Below, piece by piece: positions 29,055 to 38,008 of a stretch of 64,000 nucleotides of DNA. Source of the DNA: Phenylobacterium sp. (GTDB lineage: Bacteria > Pseudomonadota > Alphaproteobacteria > Caulobacterales > Caulobacteraceae). The DNA is taken from contig NZ_PNLB01000003.1 in assembly GCF_013822795.1 (NCBI RefSeq), positions 62,001-126,000 on the forward strand, written 5' to 3'. The notes under the pieces are model-generated. The model saw nothing but the letters and a program-made list of their open reading frames with translations, ran no database searches and was not told where the DNA came from. Made by a program: the position numbers and the translations under genes. Within the stretch, counting starts at the first letter, position 1, and each line of letters starts with the position of its first letter.

Positions 29055-29834
29055 TCAGACCTTCGGCGGCGCGCCCCCGAGCACGCCCTTCAGGCGAAAG
29101 ACGGTTTCGGCGTGAGTCAGGTCGATATGCAAGGGGGTGACGGAAATCTTACCGTCGTAAATGGCCCGCAGATCGGTGCCGTCGGCCGGCTGCGACATTT
29201 CGTGGCGGAAGCCCATCCAGTAATAGTCGCGATTGCGCAGGTCGGTGCGCTTCTCGGCATGGCGCACGGCCACGTCGCGGAACGTCTGGCGGGTGACCTC
29301 GACCTCGGTGATCTCATCCGGCGCTCGCGAGGGGAAGTTGACGTTCATCACTACGTCCTTCGGCCAGCCGATCTCGACCAGCCGCTTGACGATGCCGGGG
29401 CCGAAGCGCTCGGCCGGGGCGAACATGTCCTGGCCGTCGACCAGCGGCCAGCCGGTCTGTGACAGCGCGATCGACGGGATGCCCATAGCCATGCCCTCGA
29501 TGGCGCCTGCGACGGTGCCGGAGAGGGTGACGTCCTCGGCCAGGTTCGCGCCGCGATTGACCCCTGACAGCACCAGGTCAGGCCTTAAGCCGCCCATCAG
29601 CTCGGTGACAGCCAGCATCACGCAGTCGGTCGGCGTGCCGGTGGTGGCGAAGCGACGCTCGTCCAGCCGCCGCACCCGCACCGGATCGGACAGGGTCAGC
29701 GCCCGGCTGGCGCCGGACTGTTCATATTCCGGCGCGCAGATCCAGACATCGTCGGTCAGGGCGCGGGCGATGTTCTCCAGGGCGACGAGGCCTTCAGCAT
29801 GGATGCCGTCGTCGTTGGTCAGGAGGATTTTCAT
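29055..29834 (-). CDS. surE: 5'/3'-nucleotidase SurE
   Basis: The 259-residue metal-dependent phosphatase acts on nucleoside monophosphates and short oligonucleotides. The N-terminal [14 protein letters not shown] holds the Asp-Asp pair that binds the metal, and [16 protein letters not shown] plus YSGTVAGA-type residues complete the active site. Its start overlaps the serS stop (ATGA), so translation is coupled. pcm follows directly. Confidence 0.95.
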   Translation of the reverse strand: MKILLTNDDGIHAEGLVALENIARALTDDVWICAPEYEQSGASRALTLSDPVRVRRLDERRFATTGTPTDCVMLAVTELMGGLRPDLVLSGVNRGANLAEDVTLSGTVAGAIEGMAMGIPSIALSQTGWPLVDGQDMFAPAERFGPGIVKRLVEIGWPKDVVMNVNFPSRAPDEITEVEVTRQTFRDVAVRHAEKRTDLRNRDYYWMGFRHEMSQPADGTDLRAIYDGKISVTPLHIDLTHAETVFRLKGVLGGAPPKV

Positions 29835-31108
29835 GCGCCACCGATGTGCGTCAGGCCCGGAAGATAGCGGTGCAGCGCCTGCGGGATGGCGATGCGGCCC
29901 TTCTCGTCCTGATAGTTCTCCATGACAGCCACAAGCGTGCGGCCGACCGCCAGGCCCGAGCCGTTGAGGCTATGGACGAACCGGGTGCCCTTCTCGCCGG
30001 CCTTCTTGGTGCGCGCGTCCATGCGCCGCGCCTGGAAGTCCCCGCAGTTCGAGCAGGAGCTGATCTCGCGGTAGCGGCCCTCCGACGGGATCCAGACCTC
30101 GAGGTCGTAGGTCTTGCGGGCGCCGAAGCCCATGTCGCCGGTGCAGAGCAGCATGGTGCGGAACGGCAGCTCCAGCGCTTTGAGGACGGCCTCGGCACAG
30201 CCGACCATCCGCTCGTGCTCTTCCTCGGACTTGTCCGGAGCGGTGATCGAGACCAGCTCGACCTTGTAGAACTGGTGCTGGCGGATCATGCCGCGGGTGT
30301 CCCGGCCCGAGGCGCCGGCCTCCGAGCGGAAGCACGGCGTCAGCGCGGTCATGCGCAGCGGCAGCTCTTCCTCGGCGACGATCTGGCCCATGACCATGCT
30401 GGTCAGCGGCACCTCGGCGGTCGGGATCAGCCAGCGGCCGTCCGTGGTCTTGAAGAGGTCGTCGGCGAACTTCGGCAGCTTGTCGGTGCCATAGGCGGCC
30501 GCGTCGTTGACCAGCAGCGGGGGCGAAACCTCTGTGTAGCCGTGCTCCTGGGTCTGAAGGTCGAGCATGAACTGGCCGATGGCCCGTTCCAGCCGGGCGA
30601 TCTGGCCCTTCAGCACCACGAAGCGCGCGCCGCTCATGCGGGCGGCGGCCTCGAAGTCGACGAAACCCAGCCCCTCGCCCAGATCGACGTGGTCCTTGGG
30701 ATTGGAGATGGCGAAGGGCTCGCCCCAGCGGCGGACCTCGACGTTCTCGTGCTCGTCAGCGCCGACCGGCACGTTCGGCAGCGGGATGTTCGGCAGCGCG
30801 GCCAGCAGGTCGTGCAGCTCGGCGGAGACGGCGCGTTCCACCTCGGCCTGCTCGGCCAGCACGCCCTTGACCTGCTCGACCTCGGCCATCAGGCGCTGGG
30901 CCTCGGCCTCGTCCTTCTTGGCTTTGGCCTGGCCGATCAGCTTGGAGGCTTCGTTGCGGCGGCTCTGGGCGGTTTCCAGGGCGAGCTTGGCCGCGCGCAG
31001 CTTGGCGTCCAGTTCGATCGCCTGGGCGGCGGCGCCGGAACGGCCCTTCGCAGCCCACGCCTGCTCGTAAAGCTCCGGGGTTTCGCGAATGGCTCGGATA
31101 TCGTGCAT
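29831..31108 (-). CDS. serS: Seryl-tRNA synthetase
   Basis: SerS charges tRNA-Ser (and tRNA-Sec where present) with serine. The 425-residue class II synthetase begins with [18 protein letters not shown] and a long coiled-coil arm (about 30-105) that reads the tRNA variable arm. Motif 2 is seen as [18 protein letters not shown], and motif 3 as [16 protein letters not shown]. It is the first gene of the block with surE, pcm and dipM, separated by 71 bases from tatC. Confidence 0.97.
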   Translation of the reverse strand: MHDIRAIRETPELYEQAWAAKGRSGAAAQAIELDAKLRAAKLALETAQSRRNEASKLIGQAKAKKDEAEAQRLMAEVEQVKGVLAEQAEVERAVSAELHDLLAALPNIPLPNVPVGADEHENVEVRRWGEPFAISNPKDHVDLGEGLGFVDFEAAARMSGARFVVLKGQIARLERAIGQFMLDLQTQEHGYTEVSPPLLVNDAAAYGTDKLPKFADDLFKTTDGRWLIPTAEVPLTSMVMGQIVAEEELPLRMTALTPCFRSEAGASGRDTRGMIRQHQFYKVELVSITAPDKSEEEHERMVGCAEAVLKALELPFRTMLLCTGDMGFGARKTYDLEVWIPSEGRYREISSCSNCGDFQARRMDARTKKAGEKGTRFVHSLNGSGLAVGRTLVAVMENYQDEKGRIAIPQALHRYLPGLTHIGGA

Positions 31109-31179
31109 GGGGCCGCCACAGGTGGGAGTGAGCGGACTTCTCTAGAGCGCGTTGGTTAGCGGGCCAACCCCTCGCGCCC

Positions 31180-32115
31180 TCAGACGACCGCCACGTCCGT
31201 GCCCGCCTCGTCCTCTTCGCGCTTGCGGCGGATCTCGATCAGCCGCACGCACCAGATCGAGATTTCGTAAAGCAGGATGATCGGCACCGCGAGCATGGTC
31301 TGGCTGATCGGATCGGGCGGCGTGACGACAGCCGCAACCACGAACACCCCGACGATAGCGTAGCGGCGGCCCGACGACAGCGCCTTGGACGAGATCAGCC
31401 CGGCCATGCCCAATAGGGTCAGCACCACCGGCAGCTGGAAGCAGAGGCCGAAGGCCAACAGCAAGGTCGTCACCAGGCTCAGATAATCCGAGACCTTGGG
31501 CAGCAGTTCGACCGTCACCCCCGCATCGCCGACGATCTGCTGGGACAGCGAGAACCACAGCACGAACGGCAGGATCACGTAGTAGACCAGCGCTGCGCCC
31601 ATCAGGAACAGGCTGGGCGAAGCCAGCAGGAACGGCAGGAAGGCTTTGCGTTCGCGCTTGTAGAGGCCGGGCGCGACGAAGCCGTAGACCTGCCAGGCCA
31701 GGACCGGGAAGGTCAGCACAACCGCGCCGAAACCGGCGAGCTTCAGCTTGGTGAAGAAGAACTCGAGCGGCGCGGTGAACACCAGCTTCAACTTCTCGGC
31801 GCCGGCGGCGTCAGGCACTTCGCGCGCGCCGATCAGAGCCAGGAACAGATCCTTGGTCCCGGACAGGAACTTGAGAATATCGAACCCGGCAGCCTGCTGG
31901 GCGTGCGCCGCCTGCTCGGCCGCCAGCAACTGGGCGGCGATGGCGAACGGGTGCAGCAGGAACATGTAGATCTGCTTGGAGAACCCGAAGCAGATGGCGA
32001 ATCCGATCGCCATGGCCAGCACGCAGACGATCAGCCGCGAGCGCAGCTCGACCAGGTGATCGAGAAGCGGGGCGCGCGAGGCCTCGATCTCGGAGTCGTC
32101 TTCCTGGTAGCTCAC
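31180..32115 (-). CDS. tatC: Twin-arginine translocase subunit TatC
   Basis: The 311-residue TatC recognises twin-arginine signal peptides and forms the translocation site. The N-terminal block has APLLDHLVELRSRLI with the conserved Glu, and the six TM segments include FPVLAWQVYGFVAPGLYKRE. It has a long periplasmic insertion after the first TM (about 60-130) rich in Ala and Gln, larger than in E. coli, and a charged tail. Its start overlaps the tatB stop (ATGA-type). Confidence 0.96.
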   Translation of the reverse strand: MSYQEDDSEIEASRAPLLDHLVELRSRLIVCVLAMAIGFAICFGFSKQIYMFLLHPFAIAAQLLAAEQAAHAQQAAGFDILKFLSGTKDLFLALIGAREVPDAAGAEKLKLVFTAPLEFFFTKLKLAGFGAVVLTFPVLAWQVYGFVAPGLYKRERKAFLPFLLASPSLFLMGAALVYYVILPFVLWFSLSQQIVGDAGVTVELLPKVSDYLSLVTTLLLAFGLCFQLPVVLTLLGMAGLISSKALSSGRRYAIVGVFVVAAVVTPPDPISQTMLAVPIILLYEISIWCVRLIEIRRKREEDEAGTDVAVV

Positions 32116-32621
32116 GCCTTGGCTCCCGCCTTGGGCTTGGCCTTCGCCGGTTTGGCGGCGGCGGCCTTGGGTTTCGCGGCGGACTCGGTCTTGGGCTTGG
32201 CCGCGCGCGGCGCGCGCGGCTTGGCTTCCTTGACGATCGGCGCGGCGGCCGGGGCCGGCTCGGGCTCCGAAGCCGGCGGCTCGTAGGCCTGGCTGATCGA
32301 CGGCGGGAACTGCACGCCGCCCCCCTCGAGGCTGTCGCCGATCTCTTTGAAGACCTGGTCGACCTGAGCCTTGGACGCGTCCGCCGCGGCGTCGGCGATC
32401 TGGCCGCGGCGCATGGCTTCGACTTCCTTGCGGAGCTCGTCCAGTTCGGACTGGCGCGCCATCTCGTCGAAGCTGGCGCGGAACTCATTGGCCATGCCGC
32501 GGATCTTGGCCGTGAATTGGCCGAGCTTGCGCAGCATGACAGGCAAGTCCTTGGGTCCCACGACGATCAGAGCGACCGCCGCGATGACCAGGAGTTCAAG
32601 CCCGCCGATCTCGGGAAGCAT
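32112..32621 (-). CDS. tatB: Sec-independent translocase protein TatB
   Basis: The 169-residue TatB has MLPEIGGLELLVIAAVALIV as the TM hairpin start, then the amphipathic helix VGPKDLPVMLRKLGQFTAKI and a long Ala/Pro/Lys-rich tail. It pairs with TatC to bind substrates. It is followed by tatC with a 4-base overlap and separated from tatA by 77 bases containing a strong hairpin. Confidence 0.95.
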   Translation of the reverse strand: MLPEIGGLELLVIAAVALIVVGPKDLPVMLRKLGQFTAKIRGMANEFRASFDEMARQSELDELRKEVEAMRRGQIADAAADASKAQVDQVFKEIGDSLEGGGVQFPPSISQAYEPPASEPEPAPAAAPIVKEAKPRAPRAAKPKTESAAKPKAAAAKPAKAKPKAGAKA

Positions 32622-32645
32622 TCGTAAGGCAGCCTAGACGTAAGA

Positions 32646-32673
32646 GCCCGCGCCGATCGGAACCGGCGCGGGC
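32646..32673 (-). terminator. Hairpin between tatA and tatB
   Basis: GCCCGCGCCG (32646-32655) pairs with CGGCGCGGGC (32664-32673) around an 8-base loop. It lies downstream of tatA in the direction of transcription and upstream of tatB. No T-run follows, so it may reduce read-through or stabilise the tatA end of the transcript, which fits the higher TatA amount needed. Confidence 0.5.
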
Positions 32674-32698
32674 GAAATGTTGGACGGGACGGACGCGG

Positions 32699-32905
32699 TT
32701 AGCCGCGCGCTTCGTCCTTCTCGCGTTCGGTGTTCGGCAGCGGCTTGCTCTCCGCGGAGGTCGGCTCGTCCTTCAGGCCGTCACGGAAGGCGCGGATGCC
32801 CTTGGCGGCGTCGCCCATGATGCCCGAAAGCTTGCCGCGGCCGCCGAACAGCAGCGCCACGACGACCAGAACGATCAGCCAGTGCCAAATCGAAAATGAG
32901 CCCAT
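32699..32905 (-). CDS. tatA: Sec-independent translocase protein TatA
   Basis: The 68-residue TatA begins [20 protein letters not shown], the TM segment followed by the [19 protein letters not shown] amphipathic helix and a short charged tail. The start at 32905 is preferred over an ATG ten codons upstream because the family begins with this short periplasmic end. TatA forms the translocation pore with TatBC. It follows scpB and precedes tatB. Confidence 0.94.
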   Translation of the reverse strand: MGSFSIWHWLIVLVVVALLFGGRGKLSGIMGDAAKGIRAFRDGLKDEPTSAESKPLPNTEREKDEARG

Positions 32906-33004
32906 CAGGCCAAACTCCTTAACGTCGGCGGCCACCCTCGGCCGCGCGCCCGCTCTCTGTTGTGAACGGAATATAGTCGGTCACGCTGCAAGACGCCACG
33001 CGTC

Positions 33005-33652
33005 CTAATGCGCTGGATCGTCCTCGCCCAGGAAATCCGTGTGGAATTCGGGCGCCTCGTCGTCCCCCAACGGGTCTTCTTCAGGCATTCCGAGGCCGGC
33101 GGGGTTGGGAACATTGAAGTCCGGCGGCAGATCAAGGCTGAGCAGTCCCGCCGCCTTCATCTCGGCTACGCCGGGCAGGTCGCTCAGACTGGCTAGGCCG
33201 TAGTGCTCGAGAAAGGCGTCCGTGGTGCCATAGGTTACTGGCCGACCGGGCGTCCGGCGACGGCCGCGCATCCGCACCAGCCCCAGCTCCAGCAGAACAT
33301 CGAGCGTGCCCTTGCTGGCCTGGACGCCGCGCACCGACTCAATTTCCGCGCGGGTGACCGGCTGGTGATAGGCGATGATGGCCAAGGTCTCCTGGGCGGC
33401 CTTCGACAGGCGGCGCGGCTCCTCGCGCTCCTCGGTCATCAGGAAGGCCAGGTCCTCGGCGGTTTGAAAGCGCCAGCGGCCGGCGACGCAGGCCAATTCC
33501 ACGCCCCGGCCCTCGTAGGTCTTCTGCAACGCGGCGATGGCCGCCTCGACATCGGCGCTGGCCGGAAGCCGTTTGGCGAGGTCTTCCCGGCTGAGCGGAC
33601 CGGCGGCGGCGAACAGCAGCGCCTCGATCTGGCGTTCGGTCTCGCTGCTCAC
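33005..33652 (-). CDS. scpB: Segregation and condensation protein B
   Basis: The 215-residue ScpB joins ScpA and SMC in chromosome condensation and segregation. Two winged-helix halves are visible: RQIEALLFAAAGPLSREDLA at the start, and LSKAAQETLAIIAYHQPVTR followed by IESVRGVQASKGTLDVLLEL. The C-terminal tail is acidic (about 175-215). It overlaps scpA by 4 bases, so the pair is translationally coupled. Confidence 0.94.
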   Translation of the reverse strand: MSSETERQIEALLFAAAGPLSREDLAKRLPASADVEAAIAALQKTYEGRGVELACVAGRWRFQTAEDLAFLMTEEREEPRRLSKAAQETLAIIAYHQPVTRAEIESVRGVQASKGTLDVLLELGLVRMRGRRRTPGRPVTYGTTDAFLEHYGLASLSDLPGVAEMKAAGLLSLDLPPDFNVPNPAGLGMPEEDPLGDDEAPEFHTDFLGEDDPAH

Positions 33653-34452
33653 GGCCGCAACTCCTTGCGGGCCCGAAGGTAGATGTCGGCGAAGGCTTCG
33701 AGCTGGCGGGTCTCGAGCGCCCCTTCCTTGACCAGCTCCAGGCTGGCCGAGAGGGTCGAGGCGACGTAGGAGGCCTGGCTAGGCCCCTCCCCCGCGGGCC
33801 GAAGCGGCGCGACGCCGTTGAGCGGCGTCCAGCGGTCGAGATCGGGCAGCATGTGGCGCAGCCGGTCGCGGGCGTCTTCCAGCGGATAGGCCTGCTGGAC
33901 GCGGGGCGTGTAATGGCGGCCCTGCTCCTTGCGGCGCTGCTCGATATAGGCGCTCATCAGGCCGTAGAGGTCGCCCTCGAGCCGGGTCGAGGGCACGACC
34001 TTGATGGCTTCGGGGTCACCACGGACGAAGACCTCGCGGCCTAGCTGGGTCCCGTCGCGCAGGGCGTCGGCGGCCTTGCGCATGGCGTCGAGCTTGGCCA
34101 GACGGAAGGCGAGCTGGGCGGCCATCTCCTCGGCCGGCAGTTCCTCGGCCTTCGGGCGCTCGGGCCTGGGCAAGAGCAGCCGCGACTTCAGGTAGGTCAG
34201 CCAGGCGGCCATGACCAGATAGTCGGCGGCCAGCGAGAAGCGCACGCGCCGGGCCTGCTGGACGAAGCTCAGATATTGATCGGCCAGCTTGGTGATCGAC
34301 AGCTGGAGCAGATCGACCTTCTGGTTGCGGGCCAGGGCCAGCAGGACGTGCAACGGGCCTTCGTAGCCGTCGATGTCGATAACCAGCGCATCGCCGTCTT
34401 CGGCCGCGGTCCTGGCCGCATCGAAGTCGAGCGTGGGCTGGAAGGCGCTCAC
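33649..34452 (-). CDS. scpA: Segregation and condensation protein A
   Basis: The 267-residue kleisin ScpA links the heads of the SMC dimer. It opens LVIDIDGYEGPLHVLLALAR, then QKVDLLQLSITKLADQYLSF, the conserved SMC-binding helices; the C-terminal helix region binds the other head. The GTG start at 34452 overlaps the nagZ stop (GTGA). It is translationally coupled to scpB. Confidence 0.94.
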   Translation of the reverse strand: MSAFQPTLDFDAARTAAEDGDALVIDIDGYEGPLHVLLALARNQKVDLLQLSITKLADQYLSFVQQARRVRFSLAADYLVMAAWLTYLKSRLLLPRPERPKAEELPAEEMAAQLAFRLAKLDAMRKAADALRDGTQLGREVFVRGDPEAIKVVPSTRLEGDLYGLMSAYIEQRRKEQGRHYTPRVQQAYPLEDARDRLRHMLPDLDRWTPLNGVAPLRPAGEGPSQASYVASTLSASLELVKEGALETRQLEAFADIYLRARKELRP

Positions 34453-35471
34453 GCGGCCCACCTGCCGTCGAAGGCGGCGTCGAACCGGGCGCGGGCCTCG
34501 TCGAGGTCGAAGGGCTCGGCCACCTTGGCCAGCCGGCCGAGCGCCGCCTTGGCGCGGCGCAGGGCCTGACCCGAAAGCGCCTTGGTCCCGGCCAGCACGG
34601 CCTTCATCTCGGCCATGTCGCCATTGCAGTGCAGGACCACGTCGCAGCCGGCGGCGAGCGAATCGCGGGCGCGATCGGCGAACTCGCCGCCGAGCGCCTT
34701 CATCGACAGGTCGTCGCTCATCACCAGGCCATCGAAGCCGATCGCCCCGCGGATGACCTGACTCATGGCCTTCTTCGAGGTCGTCGCCGGCCGCTTGGCG
34801 TCGACGGCCGAGTAGACCACGTGGGCGGTCATCGCCATCGGCATGTCCGACAGCATCTTGAACGGCGCGAAGTCCCAGGCGTCGAGCTCGTCAAAGGACG
34901 TGTCGACCACGGGCAAATCATGGTGGCTGTCAGCCATGGCGCGGCCGTGGCCCGGGATGTGCTTGATCACCGGCAGCACCCCGCCCGCGATCAGCCCCTC
35001 ACAGGCGGCGCGCCCCAGCAGCGCCACCCCGTCGGGGGTCTTGGCGTAGGCGCGGTCGCCGATGACGTCGTGCGCCCCGGCGACCGGCACGTCGAGCACC
35101 GGCACGCAGTCGACATTGATCCCCAGCGCCGCCAGGTCGTGCGCCAGCAGGCGCGCGCCCAGACGGGTGATCTCCCGCCGCAGCAGCGGATCGTTGGAGG
35201 CCAGCTCGCCGTAGGCCCGACCGGGCGGATAGCGTCGCCAGTGCGGCGGCCCCAGGCGCTGGACCCGGCCGCCCTCCTGGTCGATCAGCACCGGCGCGTC
35301 GGGGCGGTCGACCGTGGCCCGCAGCTGGTCGACCAGCTTGCGCACCTGATCCGGCGTCTCGACGTTGCGGGCGAAGAGAATGAACCCCCACGGCCGGACG
35401 TCGCGGAAGAACGCATCTTCCTCCCGCGAGAGCGTCAGGCCCGAGCAGCCAAGGATCGCGGCGGCGGTCAC
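34449..35471 (-). CDS. nagZ: Beta-N-acetylhexosaminidase (NagZ)
   Basis: NagZ removes N-acetylglucosamine from muropeptides in peptidoglycan recycling (glycoside hydrolase family 3). The 340-residue protein begins TAAAILGCSGLTLSREEDAF, has the catalytic KHIPGHGRAMADSHHDLP region with the conserved His/Asp pair, and DGLVMSDDLSMKAL with the nucleophile Asp. The GTG start at 35471 overlaps the stop of the SPOR gene (GTGA); a longer in-frame extension is SPOR-gene sequence and was rejected. It is followed by scpA. Confidence 0.94.
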   Translation of the reverse strand: MTAAAILGCSGLTLSREEDAFFRDVRPWGFILFARNVETPDQVRKLVDQLRATVDRPDAPVLIDQEGGRVQRLGPPHWRRYPPGRAYGELASNDPLLRREITRLGARLLAHDLAALGINVDCVPVLDVPVAGAHDVIGDRAYAKTPDGVALLGRAACEGLIAGGVLPVIKHIPGHGRAMADSHHDLPVVDTSFDELDAWDFAPFKMLSDMPMAMTAHVVYSAVDAKRPATTSKKAMSQVIRGAIGFDGLVMSDDLSMKALGGEFADRARDSLAAGCDVVLHCNGDMAEMKAVLAGTKALSGQALRRAKAALGRLAKVAEPFDLDEARARFDAAFDGRWAA

Positions 35472-36277
35472 TTCACGAAACAGCTTTTGCCGGCCGCCTT
35501 CAGCTTGTCGCAGAAGGCCGCGGCGTCGGCGCGGCTGGAGAAGCCGGTGACCTGGGTGCGGTAGAGGGTCGAGGTCCCCTTCTGGACCGCCTCGACCTTC
35601 TTGCCCTTGCCGGCGGCGACGCCGGGAGCGACCGCGACGGCCTTGTTCCATTCGGAGTCGGCCAACGCCTGGGACGAGAAGGCGCCGATCTGGACGGCGG
35701 CCGAACCGCCAGCAGCGGCGGGCCGGGGCGCCGGCGCCTGGGCCAGAGCCGCGTCGATCGACTTCGGCGCCGGAGCGGCGGGCGGCGTGACCTTGGTCAC
35801 CGGGACGGCGGGCGGAGCCACGGCCGGGCGCAGGCCGCCCGACGTGGTCGGCGCGATCGGCGCGGCCGAGACCGGCGAGGTCGGGGCCGGACGCGGCGGC
35901 GGCTGCACCGTCACCGGAGCCGGGCGGGCCTGGGGCTGTTCCGGCGGCGCGGTGAAGTTCGGCGCGGCCGGGGCCTCCGAGCCATCTTCCGAGTGGTAGA
36001 TTTGCAGACCGGCGGCCGGATCGGCGGGCTGAGCCTCGGCGGGCGGCGCGGCTTTCATCTCGGCCACCGGTGCGCCGACGGTGCGCGGCGCATCGCCGGC
36101 TTCGCGCACGCCGGAACGGTAGAACATGATGATGGCGACCACGAGCGCGATAAGGACCAGGGCGCTCAGGATCAGCATGACGGGCGCAGGGCCGCCGCCG
36201 CGCACCGGCTGGCGCGCATCGAAGGACAGCGGCGCGTCGGTCGGGGGCGTATAGGCGCCGCGATCGGGGTCGGACAT
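35468..36277 (-). CDS. ftsN: SPOR-domain cell division protein (FtsN-like)
   Basis: The 269-residue bitopic membrane protein has a short cytoplasmic head, a TM segment (about 32-54, PVMLILSALVLIALVVAIIM), a long Pro/Ala-rich periplasmic linker and a C-terminal SPOR domain (about 195-269, AAVQIGAFSSQALADSEWNK onward) that binds denuded glycan at the septum. The layout matches FtsN, and in Caulobacter FtsN maps just beyond nagZ in this order. Two GANTC sites (36294-36298, 36313-36317) lie in the upstream 99 bases. Identity as FtsN rests on layout and context. Confidence 0.8.
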   Translation of the reverse strand: MSDPDRGAYTPPTDAPLSFDARQPVRGGGPAPVMLILSALVLIALVVAIIMFYRSGVREAGDAPRTVGAPVAEMKAAPPAEAQPADPAAGLQIYHSEDGSEAPAAPNFTAPPEQPQARPAPVTVQPPPRPAPTSPVSAAPIAPTTSGGLRPAVAPPAVPVTKVTPPAAPAPKSIDAALAQAPAPRPAAAGGSAAVQIGAFSSQALADSEWNKAVAVAPGVAAGKGKKVEAVQKGTSTLYRTQVTGFSSRADAAAFCDKLKAAGKSCFVK

Positions 36278-36376
36278 GGAAGGCTCCGAAAAGGACTCGG
36301 TGGCCGCGGCGCGAATCGCGCGCGGCGTTTCGGTGAGTTTACCGAAGGGAACCGGGCTTCGAAGCCAGCCCTACGT

Positions 36377-37549
36377 CTAATTCCAGACGTCGAGGTGGAA
36401 AAGTCGGCGGTGCTCTTCGATGGCGAACCGGTCGGTCATGCCGGCGATGTAGTCGCACACCACTCGCGCCCGCCCGGCCTCGTCGCGGTTCTGCGAGCGA
36501 GCGAACCACTCGGTCGGCAGGACGTCAGGCTCCGCCATGAACAACTGGAACATCTCGGCAAGAATACGGCGGGCCTGGCTGCGCGTGCGATTGACCTTCC
36601 AGTAGCGGTACATGCGGTTCATCAGGAACTCGCGCAGGCGCGACAGGTCCTCAAGCATGTCCCGGGAAAAGGAGACGAGCGCGTGGTCCATGTTTCGCAC
36701 GTCCTCAGGCGTGGCGACCTTGGCCTCCAGGGCGCGGCGATGGGTCTCAGCCAGAACGTCGTCGACCATGGCCCCGATCATGCGCCGGACGGCTTCCAGG
36801 CGGGTGATCACAGGGTCCACGCCCGGATAGTCCTTGTAGACTCCGGCCAGGATCGGCCCGATCAACGGCACGTCCAGCAGGTCGTCCAGCGTGAACAGGC
36901 CGGCGGCGACGCCGTCGTCGACGTCGTGATTGTTGTAGGCGATGTCGTCGGCCAGAGCCGCCACCTGGGCCTCGGCCGACGCCCAGGTCGACAGGCGCAG
37001 GTCGTAATCCTTGTCGAACTCGGCGATCGAGTTCCACGACGGGCGGTCCAGCTTATCGGCGACCGGCCCGTTGTGCTTGATGATCCCTTCCAGAGTTTCC
37101 CAGGTCAGGTTCAGGCCGTCCCATCCGGGATAGCGGCGCTCCAGCTTGGTGACGACCCGGAAGGTCTGCACGTTGTGGTCGAAGCCGCCGTACTTCTCCA
37201 TCTGGATCTGCAGCTCGTCCTCGCCAGCGTGTCCGAACGGCGGGTGGCCGAGATCGTGGGCGAGCGCGATGGTCTCGGCCAGGTCAGCTTCGAAGCCCAG
37301 CGCCGTAGCCACCGAGCGAGCGATCTGCGCAACCTCAAGCGAATGGGTCAGCCGGGTTCGAAAATGGTCGCCTTCGTGAGCGACGAAGACCTGAGTCTTT
37401 TCCTTGAGTCGCCGAAACGCCGTTGCGTGGATGATTCGGTCGCGATCGCGCGCGAAGGCCGTGCGGGTGCGGCTCTCCGGCTCGGACACCTTGCGGCCCA
37501 AGGACTTGGTGGGATCTTCGGCGTAGGGCGCGCGGGGCGGAAGGATCAT
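36377..37549 (-). CDS. dgt: Deoxyguanosinetriphosphate triphosphohydrolase-like HD protein
   Basis: The 390-residue HD-domain protein hydrolyses dNTPs to nucleoside and triphosphate. The HD metal site is visible as [16 protein letters not shown]-type sequence and [18 protein letters not shown], then [13 protein letters not shown]. The ATG at 37549 ([19 protein letters not shown]) is preferred over an upstream in-frame start. It is divergent from erpA with 78 bases between, and the ftsN-like gene follows. In many relatives argS lies between dgt and the SPOR gene; it is absent here. Confidence 0.93.
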   Translation of the reverse strand: MILPPRAPYAEDPTKSLGRKVSEPESRTRTAFARDRDRIIHATAFRRLKEKTQVFVAHEGDHFRTRLTHSLEVAQIARSVATALGFEADLAETIALAHDLGHPPFGHAGEDELQIQMEKYGGFDHNVQTFRVVTKLERRYPGWDGLNLTWETLEGIIKHNGPVADKLDRPSWNSIAEFDKDYDLRLSTWASAEAQVAALADDIAYNNHDVDDGVAAGLFTLDDLLDVPLIGPILAGVYKDYPGVDPVITRLEAVRRMIGAMVDDVLAETHRRALEAKVATPEDVRNMDHALVSFSRDMLEDLSRLREFLMNRMYRYWKVNRTRSQARRILAEMFQLFMAEPDVLPTEWFARSQNRDEAGRARVVCDYIAGMTDRFAIEEHRRLFHLDVWN

Positions 37550-37627
37550 CGGGTCTCGGTTTGACGACGCCCTCTTGGACGAAGGGCTTGGCGATCTCAT
37601 ATAGTCCAGGCAGAGGTTTTCCGCAGT

Positions 37628-37960
37628 ATGACCACGACCGAACTTACCCTATCGCCCGCCGCCGCTCGCCGGCTGCACGAAATCGGCGCCGTCGAAGGCA
37701 AGCCGATCATGTTGCGCGTGGCCGTCGAGGGCGGCGGCTGCTCCGGCTTCCAGTATCAGTTCGACCTCGTCGACGCCGCCCAGCCGGACGACCTGAAAGT
37801 CGAGCGTGATGGTGCGGCCGCGCTGGTGGACGAGATGTCCCTGGTGATGCTGAAGGGCTCGGAAATCGACTTTGTCGACGAACTGGCCGGCGCGGAGTTC
37901 AAGATCCGCAACCCCAACGCCAAGTCCAGCTGCGGCTGCGGCGTCAGCTTCTCAATCTAG
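37628..37960 (+). CDS. erpA: Iron-sulfur cluster insertion protein ErpA
   Basis: The 110-residue A-type carrier hands [4Fe-4S] or [2Fe-2S] clusters to target proteins. The three conserved Cys are seen in [12 protein letters not shown] and near the end in [11 protein letters not shown]. It is divergent from dgt. A terminator hairpin follows directly. Confidence 0.94.
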   Translation: MTTTELTLSPAAARRLHEIGAVEGKPIMLRVAVEGGGCSGFQYQFDLVDAAQPDDLKVERDGAAALVDEMSLVMLKGSEIDFVDELAGAEFKIRNPNAKSSCGCGVSFSI

Positions 37961-37970
37961 CCTGAATCAA

Positions 37971-38001
37971 AAAGGGCGGGAGCCGCGGCCCCCGCCCCTT
38001 T
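37971..38001. terminator. Convergent terminator between erpA and the CsgG/SH3 gene
   Basis: AAAGGGCGGG (37971-37980) pairs with CCCGCCCCTTT (37991-38001) with one bulged C, around a GC-rich loop. A-run and T-run flank the stem, so it can end transcripts from both sides. Confidence 0.78.
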
Positions 38002-38008
38002 CGAGCCC

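Noticed and set aside
34452-35651. Long version of NagZ with an Arg/Gly-rich N-terminal tail
   Set aside because: The tail is out-of-frame SPOR-gene sequence; the GTG at 35471 with a GTGA overlap fits the family start.
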